Shown: one piece after another, positions 51,292 through 60,191 of the stretch
Layout of the letters: every line of letters begins with the position of its first letter
Position numbering within the stretch: position 1 is the first letter of the stretch
Assembly (NCBI GenBank): GCA_964404445.1
Contig: CAYOJW010000007.1
Location: forward strand, 1 to 64,000
DNA: 64,000 nucleotides
From: UBA2336 sp964404445
GTDB taxonomy: Bacteria > Bacteroidota > Bacteroidia > Cytophagales > Cyclobacteriaceae
Reading direction: 5' to 3'
Position numbers and translations under genes: made by a program
The notes under the pieces: generated by a model
Databases searched by the model: none
Told to the model about the DNA's origin: nothing
What the model saw: only the letters and a program-made list of their open reading frames with translations

Positions 51292-52173
51292 TCAATTTGA
51301 ACGAACCACGAACGTAATCTTACCGGTTGAAACAGCCGGTACGTTTGCACCTGTTTTCGTAAAGGTGAGTTTCTCAACTTCTTTCCGGCAAGCCTTTTCG
51401 GTTTCAAGGCTTACGCTGCGTTCTAATGTTTTAATCGAGATGATTTCCCCTTCGTTGTCAACCTTGATTTCAAAAACTAGACGGCCACCTGTTTCTGTTC
51501 CGGGTATTACGGGATCGGGTACGGAATCCCAATTCCATCCGGCTAACGCTAAGCCTACACCTCTTCCTTTTCCACTACCATCGCCACCACTTCCCTGATT
51601 ACCGTAAAGTGCATTGGCATCTAACGAACCTTGCGGATTTCCTTTATCGCCTGTTTTGCCCTCATCATCGCCATGATTGCCCGGCTTACCTTGTTTGCCA
51701 TCGGTTCCGGTTGTATTGCTGTTGGGGTTGTAAACAGTTTTTGGGGCTTCTTCTTTCTTAGGCGTTTCTTTAACCGGGTTATCGACAGGTTTTACAGGCT
51801 CTGTTTTAACTTCTTTCTTTTTAGGCTCTTCTTTCTTTACCGTTATCGGGCTTTCTTCCGAAGTGCTCACCACTTCGCTGTCGTCTGGTTTGGTTTCCGG
51901 TTGTTTTTCTTCCTGTTTGATTTGTTCGGGTTGCGGTTCTTCCTGTTGAGGTTGAGGCTTCTCTACACCTACGGGTTCGTCTGGCTGGATGTCGCCACTG
52001 CCCTGATCGTCTAACCCAAAGTTTAACTCAATTCCGCCACCGCCAGCGGGAATAGGCGGATAAGGCGTACGCCAGGCTACGGTAAAAAAGAACAATAGAA
52101 ACAGCACCGCATACATACCAGTGGTAGTGGCTGCGGCAATAACTTTGTTATTCTTTTCTTTTTGCGATGTCAT
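51292..52173 (-). CDS. TonB-like energy transducer
   Basis: A 293-residue protein with one N-terminal membrane helix (residues 13-32), a long Pro/Lys/Glu/Gln-rich spacer (about 55-190, including GVEKPQPQQEEPQPEQ), and a compact C-terminal domain (TGGRLVFEIKVDNEGEIISIKTLERS). This is the TonB layout, but the C-terminus is divergent and no ExbB/ExbD genes are in the window. It could be an alternative TonB or a TolA-like protein. The Met at 52173 avoids an extra upstream codon pair. Preceded by a terminator. Confidence 0.75.
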   Translation of the reverse strand: MTSQKEKNNKVIAAATTTGMYAVLFLLFFFTVAWRTPYPPIPAGGGGIELNFGLDDQGSGDIQPDEPVGVEKPQPQQEEPQPEQIKQEEKQPETKPDDSEVVSTSEESPITVKKEEPKKKEVKTEPVKPVDNPVKETPKKEEAPKTVYNPNSNTTGTDGKQGKPGNHGDDEGKTGDKGNPQGSLDANALYGNQGSGGDGSGKGRGVGLALAGWNWDSVPDPVIPGTETGGRLVFEIKVDNEGEIISIKTLERSVSLETEKACRKEVEKLTFTKTGANVPAVSTGKITFVVRSN

Positions 52174-52218
52174 AGCCAAAAATTTACAAACCTGGCGTTG
52201 TTGCCTGTATTACTATGC

Positions 52219-52248
52219 AAAAACTGCACCGGCATAATACCGGTGCAG
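52219..52248 (-). terminator. intrinsic terminator after SPOR gene
   Basis: Perfect 9-bp stem CTGCACCGG/CCGGTGCAG with a 7-base loop, followed on the minus strand by TTTTTG. Separates the SPOR gene from the TonB-like gene. Confidence 0.85.
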
Positions 52249-52278
52249 CCGTTAAGCCACACAACCTGACCAAAAAAA

Positions 52279-53058
52279 TCAATATTTCAATACCCAAAGA
52301 GCTTCTGAATACTCGCCTTTCTTCGAGTCGGCAATTTGTTGCGCGTCTGCAAACGTACCGGCATCGGCAATAGCCAACCGGAATACTTTATATTTTCTAA
52401 AAGGCGGAATCAACTTGGTACTCACACCTTGTTTCTCAAGTTTTTTGGCGTGATCAATCAGCAAATCATCGTCAACGGCACTGGCTGCTATCACATAGTA
52501 ACGTCCGGTAGGTGCTGATAGTGTTTCAAATACACCAACTTTAGCAATGTTGGCTAACGAATCGGCCTTTCTGCGTTCGGCCTCAAGCAATGCACGCGCT
52601 GCGGCTTCGGCATTGGCTATGCTGTCGTTTTTAATTTTTTCACGGGCAGCAGCTTCTTTCGCTATTCTTTCTTTCTCGGCATCGGCCTTAGGTTTATATA
52701 CCACAAAGTACCATGCTGCACCTACGGCAAGCAATACTACGATTAGTATGCCTAACACTTTAGGCCAAACCGGTGCAGGCTCATCCTCGTCATATACATA
52801 CTCCACAACCGGGGGCTGATCGTTAGTTTCGACCAACTGCTCTTCAGCAATGGTCTGCTCTTCCTGAACAGGTTCTTCCTGCGATTGGTTTGATTCGTAA
52901 ACAGTAGTGGTTTCGGTTACCGTGGTCGTGGTTTCTTCTACACGGTCTATCGGTTTATATTCTATTTCGGGTAATCCGAACGTATCATCCGATGCCTCGT
53001 TTTGCTGGTTCAGATTCTCGTTGATTTCGTCTTCAGTAGGTTTCTTTCTTCTGGCCAT
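52279..53058 (-). CDS. SPOR domain membrane protein
   Basis: A 259-residue protein: acidic, Glu-rich cytoplasmic N-terminus, one membrane helix (VWPKVLGILIVVLLAVGAAWYFVV, about 97-120), an Ala/Glu/Lys coiled coil, and a C-terminal SPOR domain (RYYVIAASAVDDD...YSEALWVLKY) that binds denuded peptidoglycan at the division septum. Transcribed from a full promoter (TACTTTTG with TTTG 19 bases upstream) and stopped by a terminator, so monocistronic. Confidence 0.9.
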   Translation of the reverse strand: MARRKKPTEDEINENLNQQNEASDDTFGLPEIEYKPIDRVEETTTTVTETTTVYESNQSQEEPVQEEQTIAEEQLVETNDQPPVVEYVYDEDEPAPVWPKVLGILIVVLLAVGAAWYFVVYKPKADAEKERIAKEAAAREKIKNDSIANAEAAARALLEAERRKADSLANIAKVGVFETLSAPTGRYYVIAASAVDDDLLIDHAKKLEKQGVSTKLIPPFRKYKVFRLAIADAGTFADAQQIADSKKGEYSEALWVLKY

Positions 53059-53081
53059 GAAGGTTAAAAATTGGTATCAGA

Positions 53082-53112
53082 CAAAAGTAAGTGATTTTTC
53101 GGGGCATACAAA
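53082..53112 (-). promoter_or_regulatory. textbook promoter of SPOR gene
   Basis: Minus-strand TACTTTTG (53082-53089) with TTTG (53109-53112) exactly 19 bases upstream, 23 bases before the ATG. Best match to the Bacteroidota consensus in the window. Confidence 0.8.
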
Positions 53113-53134
53113 ATTTACCGGATTAACGCACCCG

Positions 53135-54814
53135 CTACTTAAACTTCCAGGTAATGCCTGCCATTGCCTGAAAGCCACGCACCGGGTATTGATAGTACAT
53201 GGGGTATTTTGCTGACGCTATGTTATTGAGTTGCACAAAAGCCGAAAACGTATCGGACACGAGGTATTCGGTTTTAAAGCCCAGGTCAAATGCAGGGTCG
53301 AGTGTTATTACCTGTATAGGGATAGTGGGTATCTGATTATGATCCAATACTTTCATCCCCCCCTGGGCAATCATATCTACGCTAAAGATCAGCTTCTTGT
53401 ACAGGTTATACGAAGCGCCTGCCGTTACGCGGTAGGTTGGCTTATGCCATGCCTCCTGGATTTTATCGGTGCTGTAAGCGTAATAGTCGCCGTGTAACGA
53501 AAACTTGGCCACATCGGAATAGGTGTACAACAACGATGCGTAAAAGTTAGTCCGCTTGGTTGTGCCTTCATCGTACGCTACCTGAAACTTTGAGATGTCG
53601 GCTGCATCGTTCATAAAAAAGTAAAGGTTGTCTAAACTGGCAAATGAAATACCGGCTCCCGCTAATACTTTACCGCCTAACTTAGCTCGCAGGCCGGCAT
53701 TGATGTCGAATTTCTTGTTGGTATGAAATATACTCACCGAAGGCGCCAGCCAAAGGTTTTCGGCCGACAAGGTTTGCAACGATACTTTTTCCATACCGCC
53801 CGACAGCGACCCGACAAAGTCAACCACATCGTTCAATGCATACGTGAGTTTTACATCTGGGTAAAAGTGAAAATCTTTTGAATCGATCGAATCATTTTCG
53901 ATGGCCATCGTAGCGCCTACCTGAAAATACAAATCGCTTTTTGTAACAAACGAATAATACCCGTTTACCTGAAAAAGATTACGAGCTTTTGCATCGATGC
54001 CCACATCTTTACGGCTGATGATGGCATAATCGGCTTTCAGGTTAATGGCCTGCTCATCGTTAATTTTATAGGCACCTTTAAACAACAGGTCAACGGTACT
54101 TTCTTTAGCCGAGAAGCGGTCGTTCGTATAACTGAAATTACCGCCCAACTGGTACGAGAAATCAGACTTACGGGCACTCATTAATTGCGCCCCGAGGTTA
54201 AACAAGGTATAAGCCTGTTTAATATCCTTGTGGTGTACATCAGTACCTGGAGCGTAACCATAAAAATGCGTACTCCTGTTTTCAAGACCGATGTTTGCAC
54301 CAAACGAAAGCTCTTTGCTGAATGTTTGCGCAAAGGCCGAAATACCCGTGTGCGCTCCGCCCGAATTTTTATCGTCCACCGGGCCTTTACCCGACCGGTT
54401 TAAAAACAAATGCGCACCTAATAATTTCTTTTTATCGGGTTTATTGGTAATAAAGCCATCAAAGTATTGCGAAGCATAATTGCCCAAACCGGCACTCACA
54501 TAACCCCGGTAGTTCTGCGACAACTCTTCCTGTTTCAGTTTAAGCGGGCGCACCACGGGATTAAGCTCCGGTGTTTGAAAGTTAAACACTTTGTAATCGT
54601 ACGTGATGGCCGGGGTTAATACTTCGGCCGGGCGCGGAGGAATTTTCTCAAACAAACGGTTCGCTTTGGGCAGTGTAATCTGCCTGTCTTTCAAAATTTC
54701 TATTTCAACATCTTTAATCTCACCGTCTTCCCAGGTGTTTTGCGCCTGTACAGGCATGATACCGGCTAACACACACACCACGGGCAATACATATAGGATA
54801 TATTTCTTTATCAT
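53135..54814 (-). CDS. outer membrane beta-barrel protein, partner of TPR protein
   Basis: A 559-residue protein with signal peptide (ending PVQAQ) and a receptor-like barrel (many strands such as YRGYVSAGLGNYASQYF, FSLHGDYYAYSTDK; end FQAMAGITWKFK), but no plug or TonB box, so it is not a standard TonB-dependent receptor. It starts one base after the TPR gene stop, so translation is coupled. The pair probably works together in the envelope; function not known. Confidence 0.83.
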   Translation of the reverse strand: MIKKYILYVLPVVCVLAGIMPVQAQNTWEDGEIKDVEIEILKDRQITLPKANRLFEKIPPRPAEVLTPAITYDYKVFNFQTPELNPVVRPLKLKQEELSQNYRGYVSAGLGNYASQYFDGFITNKPDKKKLLGAHLFLNRSGKGPVDDKNSGGAHTGISAFAQTFSKELSFGANIGLENRSTHFYGYAPGTDVHHKDIKQAYTLFNLGAQLMSARKSDFSYQLGGNFSYTNDRFSAKESTVDLLFKGAYKINDEQAINLKADYAIISRKDVGIDAKARNLFQVNGYYSFVTKSDLYFQVGATMAIENDSIDSKDFHFYPDVKLTYALNDVVDFVGSLSGGMEKVSLQTLSAENLWLAPSVSIFHTNKKFDINAGLRAKLGGKVLAGAGISFASLDNLYFFMNDAADISKFQVAYDEGTTKRTNFYASLLYTYSDVAKFSLHGDYYAYSTDKIQEAWHKPTYRVTAGASYNLYKKLIFSVDMIAQGGMKVLDHNQIPTIPIQVITLDPAFDLGFKTEYLVSDTFSAFVQLNNIASAKYPMYYQYPVRGFQAMAGITWKFK

Positions 54815-54815
54815 A

Positions 54816-57800
54816 TTACTTTCCGGTTGTGTCGGCTTTTATTTTTTGTTGTTCTTTCAATTCGTTTTCACCGATCTTTTTCAACTTATCGGCTGCTGCA
54901 TCACGAATGTATTGGAGCGGGAAGTTATAATCAATCAGCGATTGCAGAGTGGCTTTCGCCTGAAACACATCGCCAGTAGCTAAGTAATTATCTGCTAACA
55001 ATAAATAAGCCTTCCCTACCCATTCATCGTATGCTTTAAAATCACTGCTGATCGATACCAATGCATCGTAACATTGTTTATGTTGTTTTGTGAGGTAGAA
55101 AATCTCACCGATGCGGTATTTGGCTTCGGCTCCGTATTCATCACGTGCCGTATTCAGGGTGTTTAAAAATTCATCTTTGGCCGTTTCGTAATCGCCTTTA
55201 GCCATGGCTGCCTTACCCAAATACAACGAGGCTTTGTTTACCGCGCCTGCATTCACATTGCCTTTGGTGATGATGAGGTTCGCATACGTTCCTACCGAAT
55301 CGTATTGCCCCAACAGGTAAAACGATTCCATTAAACCCGACCAGGCCGTATAAAGCTCTTTTTTATTGGTAGCCAGCCGTTCGGCCTTGTGATAGCTGAC
55401 AATAGCATTGGTGTATTTCGATTGCCTGAACTCAATCTCAGCAATGCGGCCTACCGCCTTGTTTACATTACCCGAAGCCGGGTTGGCGGCTAATTCATTA
55501 TAAAACGGAAGCGCCTTGTCAAAGTCCTGTAAACGATAATGCGACTCTGCGAGGAAATACTTCGCTTCCATCACTTTCGCGCTTTGCGGATAGGCATTGA
55601 TAAATGCATTAAACCCGGTAATGGCTTTAGCATATTGCTGATCGTAGTATTGATTCTTAGACGATTCATAATCCACCACCTCAAGATTTTTGTTTTCAGG
55701 ATTGGCTTTTTTGTAATCTGCAAGATAAGTTTCAAACTCACCTCCTTTACCGGCCATAGTCAACGCTTCCTGTAATGGAAGCAATACCTGTTGCGCCAGC
55801 GGGTGTGTCGGGAATTGTTTTAATATCGCCTGATAATCGCTTACGGTTTTATCATACTGCTTCAAATTAAAATTCGATGCCGCCCTGCGCATATAGGCAT
55901 ACGGCAAAAACCTTGATCCGGTTTGTGTGCCTTCGCTGATTAAACGGGTAAGGCCGTCAACCGCTGCCTGGTAGTTACCCTGTTCGATTTCAAATTGCGC
56001 GCGCTGGTATAATGCTTCTTCGCGGTATTGCGATTTCGGGTACGTGCTGATCAGGTTCGAGAACTGCGTACGTGCCTCGGCATACTTGCGCAAAATACCA
56101 TTGATCATACCGCTTTGAAACAAAATATAATCATCGTCAGGTGTTTTTAACTGGCGTGCCTTAGCATACTGCGCTACGGCCTCATCGTATTGTTTGCTCA
56201 CGTAATAACAGTCGGCCAAACGGATTACGCCATCGGCATAGTTCGGGGCATTTTTATTACCCTTATTGACAAACTCCTTAAAATTGAAAAGCGCCTGCTC
56301 AAACTGCTCAAGGTTAAAGTAAGCATACCCTAAACTGTACCGTGTTTTGCTGATCAGTTCGGGTTCTGCGGCTGTTCCCAGGCTGATTACTTTTTGATAG
56401 TACGGAGCCGCCTCCTGGTATCGTTTACCAATCGAATAGGTTTCGCCATTCCAAAAATTAGCCAATGCTACATATTTGGGATCGACCGGGCTTTGCAGTG
56501 ATTTTTCAAAGAATTTAACAGCCTCTTCGTAATCTTCTTTATTAAAGAGTTCTGATCCTTTTAAATACGTTGCCTTCTGGTATGCCTGATCAACGCTGGT
56601 TGTGCGCTTCGGCAATGCTTCAATGTATTCGATTGCCTTGTTGTAATTGTTTCCGTTCACATAAGCCTGCGCCAATAACTCTCGTACGGCAATACCGTGA
56701 TCGCTTGACGGATACGTTTTCATAAAGTTTTCAAACTCGCTGATGGCGATGTCTGTCTTGCCAACATCGTACGATATTTTAGCATATTGAAAGGCACTTT
56801 CTTCGGCCAGCTTTGCATCTTTCGCAAAACTGCGCGAATGGTTAAACGAGTTTAACGCATATTGTTTGTTGCCTTGTTTCAGGTACAATATCCCCAGATA
56901 GTATGAAGCATAATAACTGACCGAATCCTGCCTGGCCGCAGAGTTTTTCAGATAGGTAATCGCCTTCGCATCCTGCCCGATGGCATAATTCGCAAAGCCC
57001 GCCCTGAATAATAAAGCATTATCGGCTTTAGCCTGGTTCTTTTCTAAGTACACCTCGTACGCGGCTATTGCTTTGGCGTAATCTTTCTTATAATAATATG
57101 CATCGGCCACCAGCATTGAAATTTCACTGTAATTTGAAATTTGGGCAGCGCGGGATTCTAACGTTTTTGCGTAAGCAATCAACTCATCGTACCGGTGTTG
57201 TTTATAATACACGTTGGCGATCAGGCCGGGCACAATGTTGGCGTACGCCTGACTCGTTTCGGCACGTTTCAGGTCTAACAATGCTTCGGCATAGCTGGCA
57301 CGGGAATATTCGATAAAGCCTGCGTAGTAATTGGCAGCCGGGGCATACTGGCTGTCCTGCAATTTTACCGCGTTAAATTTTTCAAGTGCATCATCCAATT
57401 TTTTCAGGTTGAAATAACTGTATGCCCATTTAAAATAACCCTCTACCTGTTGGGGCTGGCTCAGTCCTGCAAAGTTTACTTTACCGTAATAGGCAATGGC
57501 TTTTGTGTATTCCTTTTCGGCATAGAAAAAATTCGCCAGGTCGAAATAAGCTGTTGCGCTACGTGGGTTAGACGGGTTGTGGACGATGAAATCGGCTATC
57601 AGTTTTTCACCATCCGAATGCCCCAGTTTCAGTGCGCTTAACGCGATGAAATATTCAGCATCGGCTTTGCGGGCATCGGTAGGCGTTGCATACTTGAGGA
57701 AATCGGTAAACACTACGCGGGCCGCGCTAAAATTTGCGTGGCTCACCAATTCCATTCCTTTTTTATACAGGTTTTCGGTCTTGCTTAGTGAAAGCTGATC

Positions 57801-57893
57801 CTGACCCTGGGCTGCCCTGCTTACTATCAACAATAGTATGATGCCGAGCGTTGAACTTGCTAACCTCACATGAACGGGTTTTATCAATAACAT
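54816..57893 (-). CDS. large tetratricopeptide repeat protein
   Basis: A 1025-residue secreted protein (hydrophobic signal, cleavage near SRAAQGQ) built almost wholly of TPR repeats (recurrent ADAEYFIALSALKLG-, ANFFYAEKEYTKAIAYY-type helices), more than 20 by eye. Such arrays form superhelical scaffolds for protein assembly. It is coupled to the downstream barrel gene and is read from a promoter at 57980. A role in outer membrane protein or gliding/envelope assembly is speculation. Confidence 0.88.
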   Translation of the reverse strand: MLLIKPVHVRLASSTLGIILLLIVSRAAQGQDQLSLSKTENLYKKGMELVSHANFSAARVVFTDFLKYATPTDARKADAEYFIALSALKLGHSDGEKLIADFIVHNPSNPRSATAYFDLANFFYAEKEYTKAIAYYGKVNFAGLSQPQQVEGYFKWAYSYFNLKKLDDALEKFNAVKLQDSQYAPAANYYAGFIEYSRASYAEALLDLKRAETSQAYANIVPGLIANVYYKQHRYDELIAYAKTLESRAAQISNYSEISMLVADAYYYKKDYAKAIAAYEVYLEKNQAKADNALLFRAGFANYAIGQDAKAITYLKNSAARQDSVSYYASYYLGILYLKQGNKQYALNSFNHSRSFAKDAKLAEESAFQYAKISYDVGKTDIAISEFENFMKTYPSSDHGIAVRELLAQAYVNGNNYNKAIEYIEALPKRTTSVDQAYQKATYLKGSELFNKEDYEEAVKFFEKSLQSPVDPKYVALANFWNGETYSIGKRYQEAAPYYQKVISLGTAAEPELISKTRYSLGYAYFNLEQFEQALFNFKEFVNKGNKNAPNYADGVIRLADCYYVSKQYDEAVAQYAKARQLKTPDDDYILFQSGMINGILRKYAEARTQFSNLISTYPKSQYREEALYQRAQFEIEQGNYQAAVDGLTRLISEGTQTGSRFLPYAYMRRAASNFNLKQYDKTVSDYQAILKQFPTHPLAQQVLLPLQEALTMAGKGGEFETYLADYKKANPENKNLEVVDYESSKNQYYDQQYAKAITGFNAFINAYPQSAKVMEAKYFLAESHYRLQDFDKALPFYNELAANPASGNVNKAVGRIAEIEFRQSKYTNAIVSYHKAERLATNKKELYTAWSGLMESFYLLGQYDSVGTYANLIITKGNVNAGAVNKASLYLGKAAMAKGDYETAKDEFLNTLNTARDEYGAEAKYRIGEIFYLTKQHKQCYDALVSISSDFKAYDEWVGKAYLLLADNYLATGDVFQAKATLQSLIDYNFPLQYIRDAAADKLKKIGENELKEQQKIKADTTGK

Positions 57894-57979
57894 AAAGGTC
57901 TAAAAAATATTGCAAGAATAAGACCAAAAAAATAAGTTCAAAAAATTGTCGCCCCGAGAGGCCGTACATTCCGTTGATT

Positions 57980-58009
57980 CAAAAGTAAGTAAAAAAGTTG
58001 AAGCGCAAC
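57980..58009 (-). promoter_or_regulatory. promoter of TPR/barrel operon
   Basis: Minus-strand TACTTTTG (57980-57987) with GTTG (58006-58009) 18 bases upstream; about 80 bases of leader to the ATG at 57893. The box lies just after the holA stop. Confidence 0.65.
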
Positions 58010-58014
58010 CATAC

Positions 58015-59037
58015 TTAGTGCATGAGCCGGTAAATGAGCTCGCGTAAAATTTGCCCTTCGGATGCCGATCCCGTGTTAACACCTTTCAGTTTCAAATCGG
58101 CTTCTTTTAACAGGGCGATGTTGCGTAAAATAATTTCGGATGGGAATTGTTGTAAAGCAAGGCTGTAATCACGTACTGCATAAGGGCTCACTTTCAATGC
58201 ACTAACTAATCCGCGTTCACTTTTATCAGTAGCCTGCGATGCCACCAACACTTTACTGAAAAACGAATACAGATAAGCTACCATCGGGATAACGGGGTTC
58301 TTTTTGGTGTTGCCTTCAAAGTACCGAACTATTTTGGCAACGGTAAAAGAATTTCGCTGGAGCAACGCTTTTTGCAACTCAAAAATGTTGTATTCCTTGC
58401 TCACCCCTACCTGTTGCATGACCATGTCGGTCGTGATGGTTTCGCCCGGTTTTAATGAAATGGTGAGTTTATCGATCTCGTTGGTGAGGCGGTTCAGGTC
58501 GTTCCCCACGAACTCGCACAATGCCCGTATGGCCTGATCGTCAGCCGGAATTTTCTTATCCGCCACATAACCCGCTACAAAATCGGGCAACTGGTTATCG
58601 TACATTTTTTTGGCCGTAATGGATGTGGTGAGTTTCTCGATGTTTTTGCCCAACTCTCTGCGCTTGTCGAGCGCTTTATGCTTGTGACAAAACACCAATA
58701 CCGTGCTGGGCACGGGTTGCTTCACATAATCGAGCAACAGCTTCGCCCCGATTTCCTTATTCAGATCCTGAATTTCCTGCGCCTCTTTTACAATCACCAC
58801 CTGAAACTGCGCCATCATCGGAAACCTTCGTGCGTGGGTCAAAATAGTGGCCATGGTCACATCCTTGCCATATACCACCACCTGGTTAAACCCTTTGTCG
58901 GCTTCGCTTAGCGCGTGGGCTTCGATGTAATCCGAAATAACATCGATGAAATACGTTTCTTCACCCTGTAAAAAATACACCGGGCTGAATTTTTTTGCCC
59001 GTGCATCCGTCAATATTTTTTTTACGGCAGCATCCAT
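58015..59037 (-). CDS. holA: DNA polymerase III subunit delta
   Basis: Clamp-loader delta subunit, which opens the sliding clamp. 340 residues; recognised by the N-terminal YFLQGEETYFID, the middle RLTNEIDKLTISL, and the C-terminal VSPYAVRDYSLALQQFP fold signals of HolA. The ATG overlaps the rhomboid stop by one base (TGATG). Confidence 0.93.
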   Translation of the reverse strand: MDAAVKKILTDARAKKFSPVYFLQGEETYFIDVISDYIEAHALSEADKGFNQVVVYGKDVTMATILTHARRFPMMAQFQVVIVKEAQEIQDLNKEIGAKLLLDYVKQPVPSTVLVFCHKHKALDKRRELGKNIEKLTTSITAKKMYDNQLPDFVAGYVADKKIPADDQAIRALCEFVGNDLNRLTNEIDKLTISLKPGETITTDMVMQQVGVSKEYNIFELQKALLQRNSFTVAKIVRYFEGNTKKNPVIPMVAYLYSFFSKVLVASQATDKSERGLVSALKVSPYAVRDYSLALQQFPSEIILRNIALLKEADLKLKGVNTGSASEGQILRELIYRLMH

Positions 59038-59597
59038 CAGTCAATTTTTTTCTTTGTACTAAACGTAACCGCAGCGGTAATGCCTACTAATGCGCCACCG
59101 AAGTGCGACTCCCACGAAATGCGCGGGTCGCTGGGCAATACGCCATAAAAAATACCTCCGTACAATAGCACCACTACAATGGAAATCGATAACGACATAA
59201 AATCCCTGCGTAAAAATCCAAAAAATATCAGGAAAAACGCAATACCATATACCAATCCGCTGGCGCCAATGTGGTTGGCCTCGCGGGCAAATAACCATAC
59301 TAATATGTTTGTCCAGAAATAAGCCCTGAAAAATACCGCCACCGCTATGCGCGGATAAAAGAAAAACAAAACCGAGCCTAAGAACAATAACGGAACGGTG
59401 TTGGATATTAAGTGCAATAAACTGCTATGCAGTAATGGGGCAATGAATATGCCGATAAGCCCGGTTAACGATAACGGCCTGATGCCATACGAACTGAGCG
59501 GTATCTGAAAGTTGAACTCCAGAAAGAAGAACAACCACATGAGGAAAACAATGCGCAGCGGTACAACTGTACTGCCAAATACCGAGCGTTCAGCCAT
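59037..59597 (-). CDS. rhomboid intramembrane protease
   Basis: Six-helix membrane serine protease of 186 residues. Catalytic dyad Ser113 in GASG and His165 in ESHFGG, with the HLISN motif (His62, Asn66) of the oxyanion site. Compact form without an extra helix. Coupled to holA by a one-base overlap and seven bases after the TerB-like gene. Confidence 0.93.
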   Translation of the reverse strand: MAERSVFGSTVVPLRIVFLMWLFFFLEFNFQIPLSSYGIRPLSLTGLIGIFIAPLLHSSLLHLISNTVPLLFLGSVLFFFYPRIAVAVFFRAYFWTNILVWLFAREANHIGASGLVYGIAFFLIFFGFLRRDFMSLSISIVVVLLYGGIFYGVLPSDPRISWESHFGGALVGITAAVTFSTKKKID

Positions 59598-59603
59598 TCA
59601 TTG

Positions 59604-60095
59604 TCAGCGGGTTGAAGGGTTTGTAATCATGCTTAGTTTAACCAAACGTGCTTCTTCCGAACCTACGGCATTCATGCCCAACACTCCTCCCGATGAGGCC
59701 GCTACTTCCCGCGCCAGTCGCAACAGCGTGTTGTAATACTCTACTGCAAAGGGTTGGGACATTTTCTGCCAGATGAGGTTTAACCCTTCTAATTCTTCGG
59801 TAATAAGCGGGGTACGCTGCGTTGCTTCGTACGGAAAGCCCTGTTCGATGATCTTGAACTTATCTTCAAAATCCTGGGCTAACTCCGTAAATAAAGTGGT
59901 CATCGAATCCGATACTCCCTGCGCTTTTTGAACAATGTTCAGGGCTTTTTTCATTTCTTTCCGGTCGATCGTGCCATCAGCGCCAGCAATTAAAATACAT
60001 ACCAGAAAAGGCGCTGTATATACAAGTTCCTGCTCGCTGGGCGATAACCGGTGTAATGCATCAATCATAACTACACTATTATTATAATCTACCAT
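59604..60095 (-). CDS. TerB-like helical protein
   Basis: A 163-residue soluble, all-helical protein with the pattern LVCILIAGADGTIDRKEMKKAL, resembling TerB and related EF-hand-like acidic loops in tellurite-resistance-type proteins. No signal or membrane segment. It is the first gene of an operon with the rhomboid and holA and diverges from the sigma-54 activator. Function inferred only from the motif; likely signalling or stress. Confidence 0.72.
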   Translation of the reverse strand: MVDYNNSVVMIDALHRLSPSEQELVYTAPFLVCILIAGADGTIDRKEMKKALNIVQKAQGVSDSMTTLFTELAQDFEDKFKIIEQGFPYEATQRTPLITEELEGLNLIWQKMSQPFAVEYYNTLLRLAREVAASSGGVLGMNAVGSEEARLVKLSMITNPSTR

Positions 60096-60191
60096 CCTTT
60101 TAAAACGTTAAAGTTCGTGAAATAAAGCTTTTTCGCGAATTTACCTGAGTATTTAAAAATTGATGTATTTTTATCTCGCACAATATACGCC

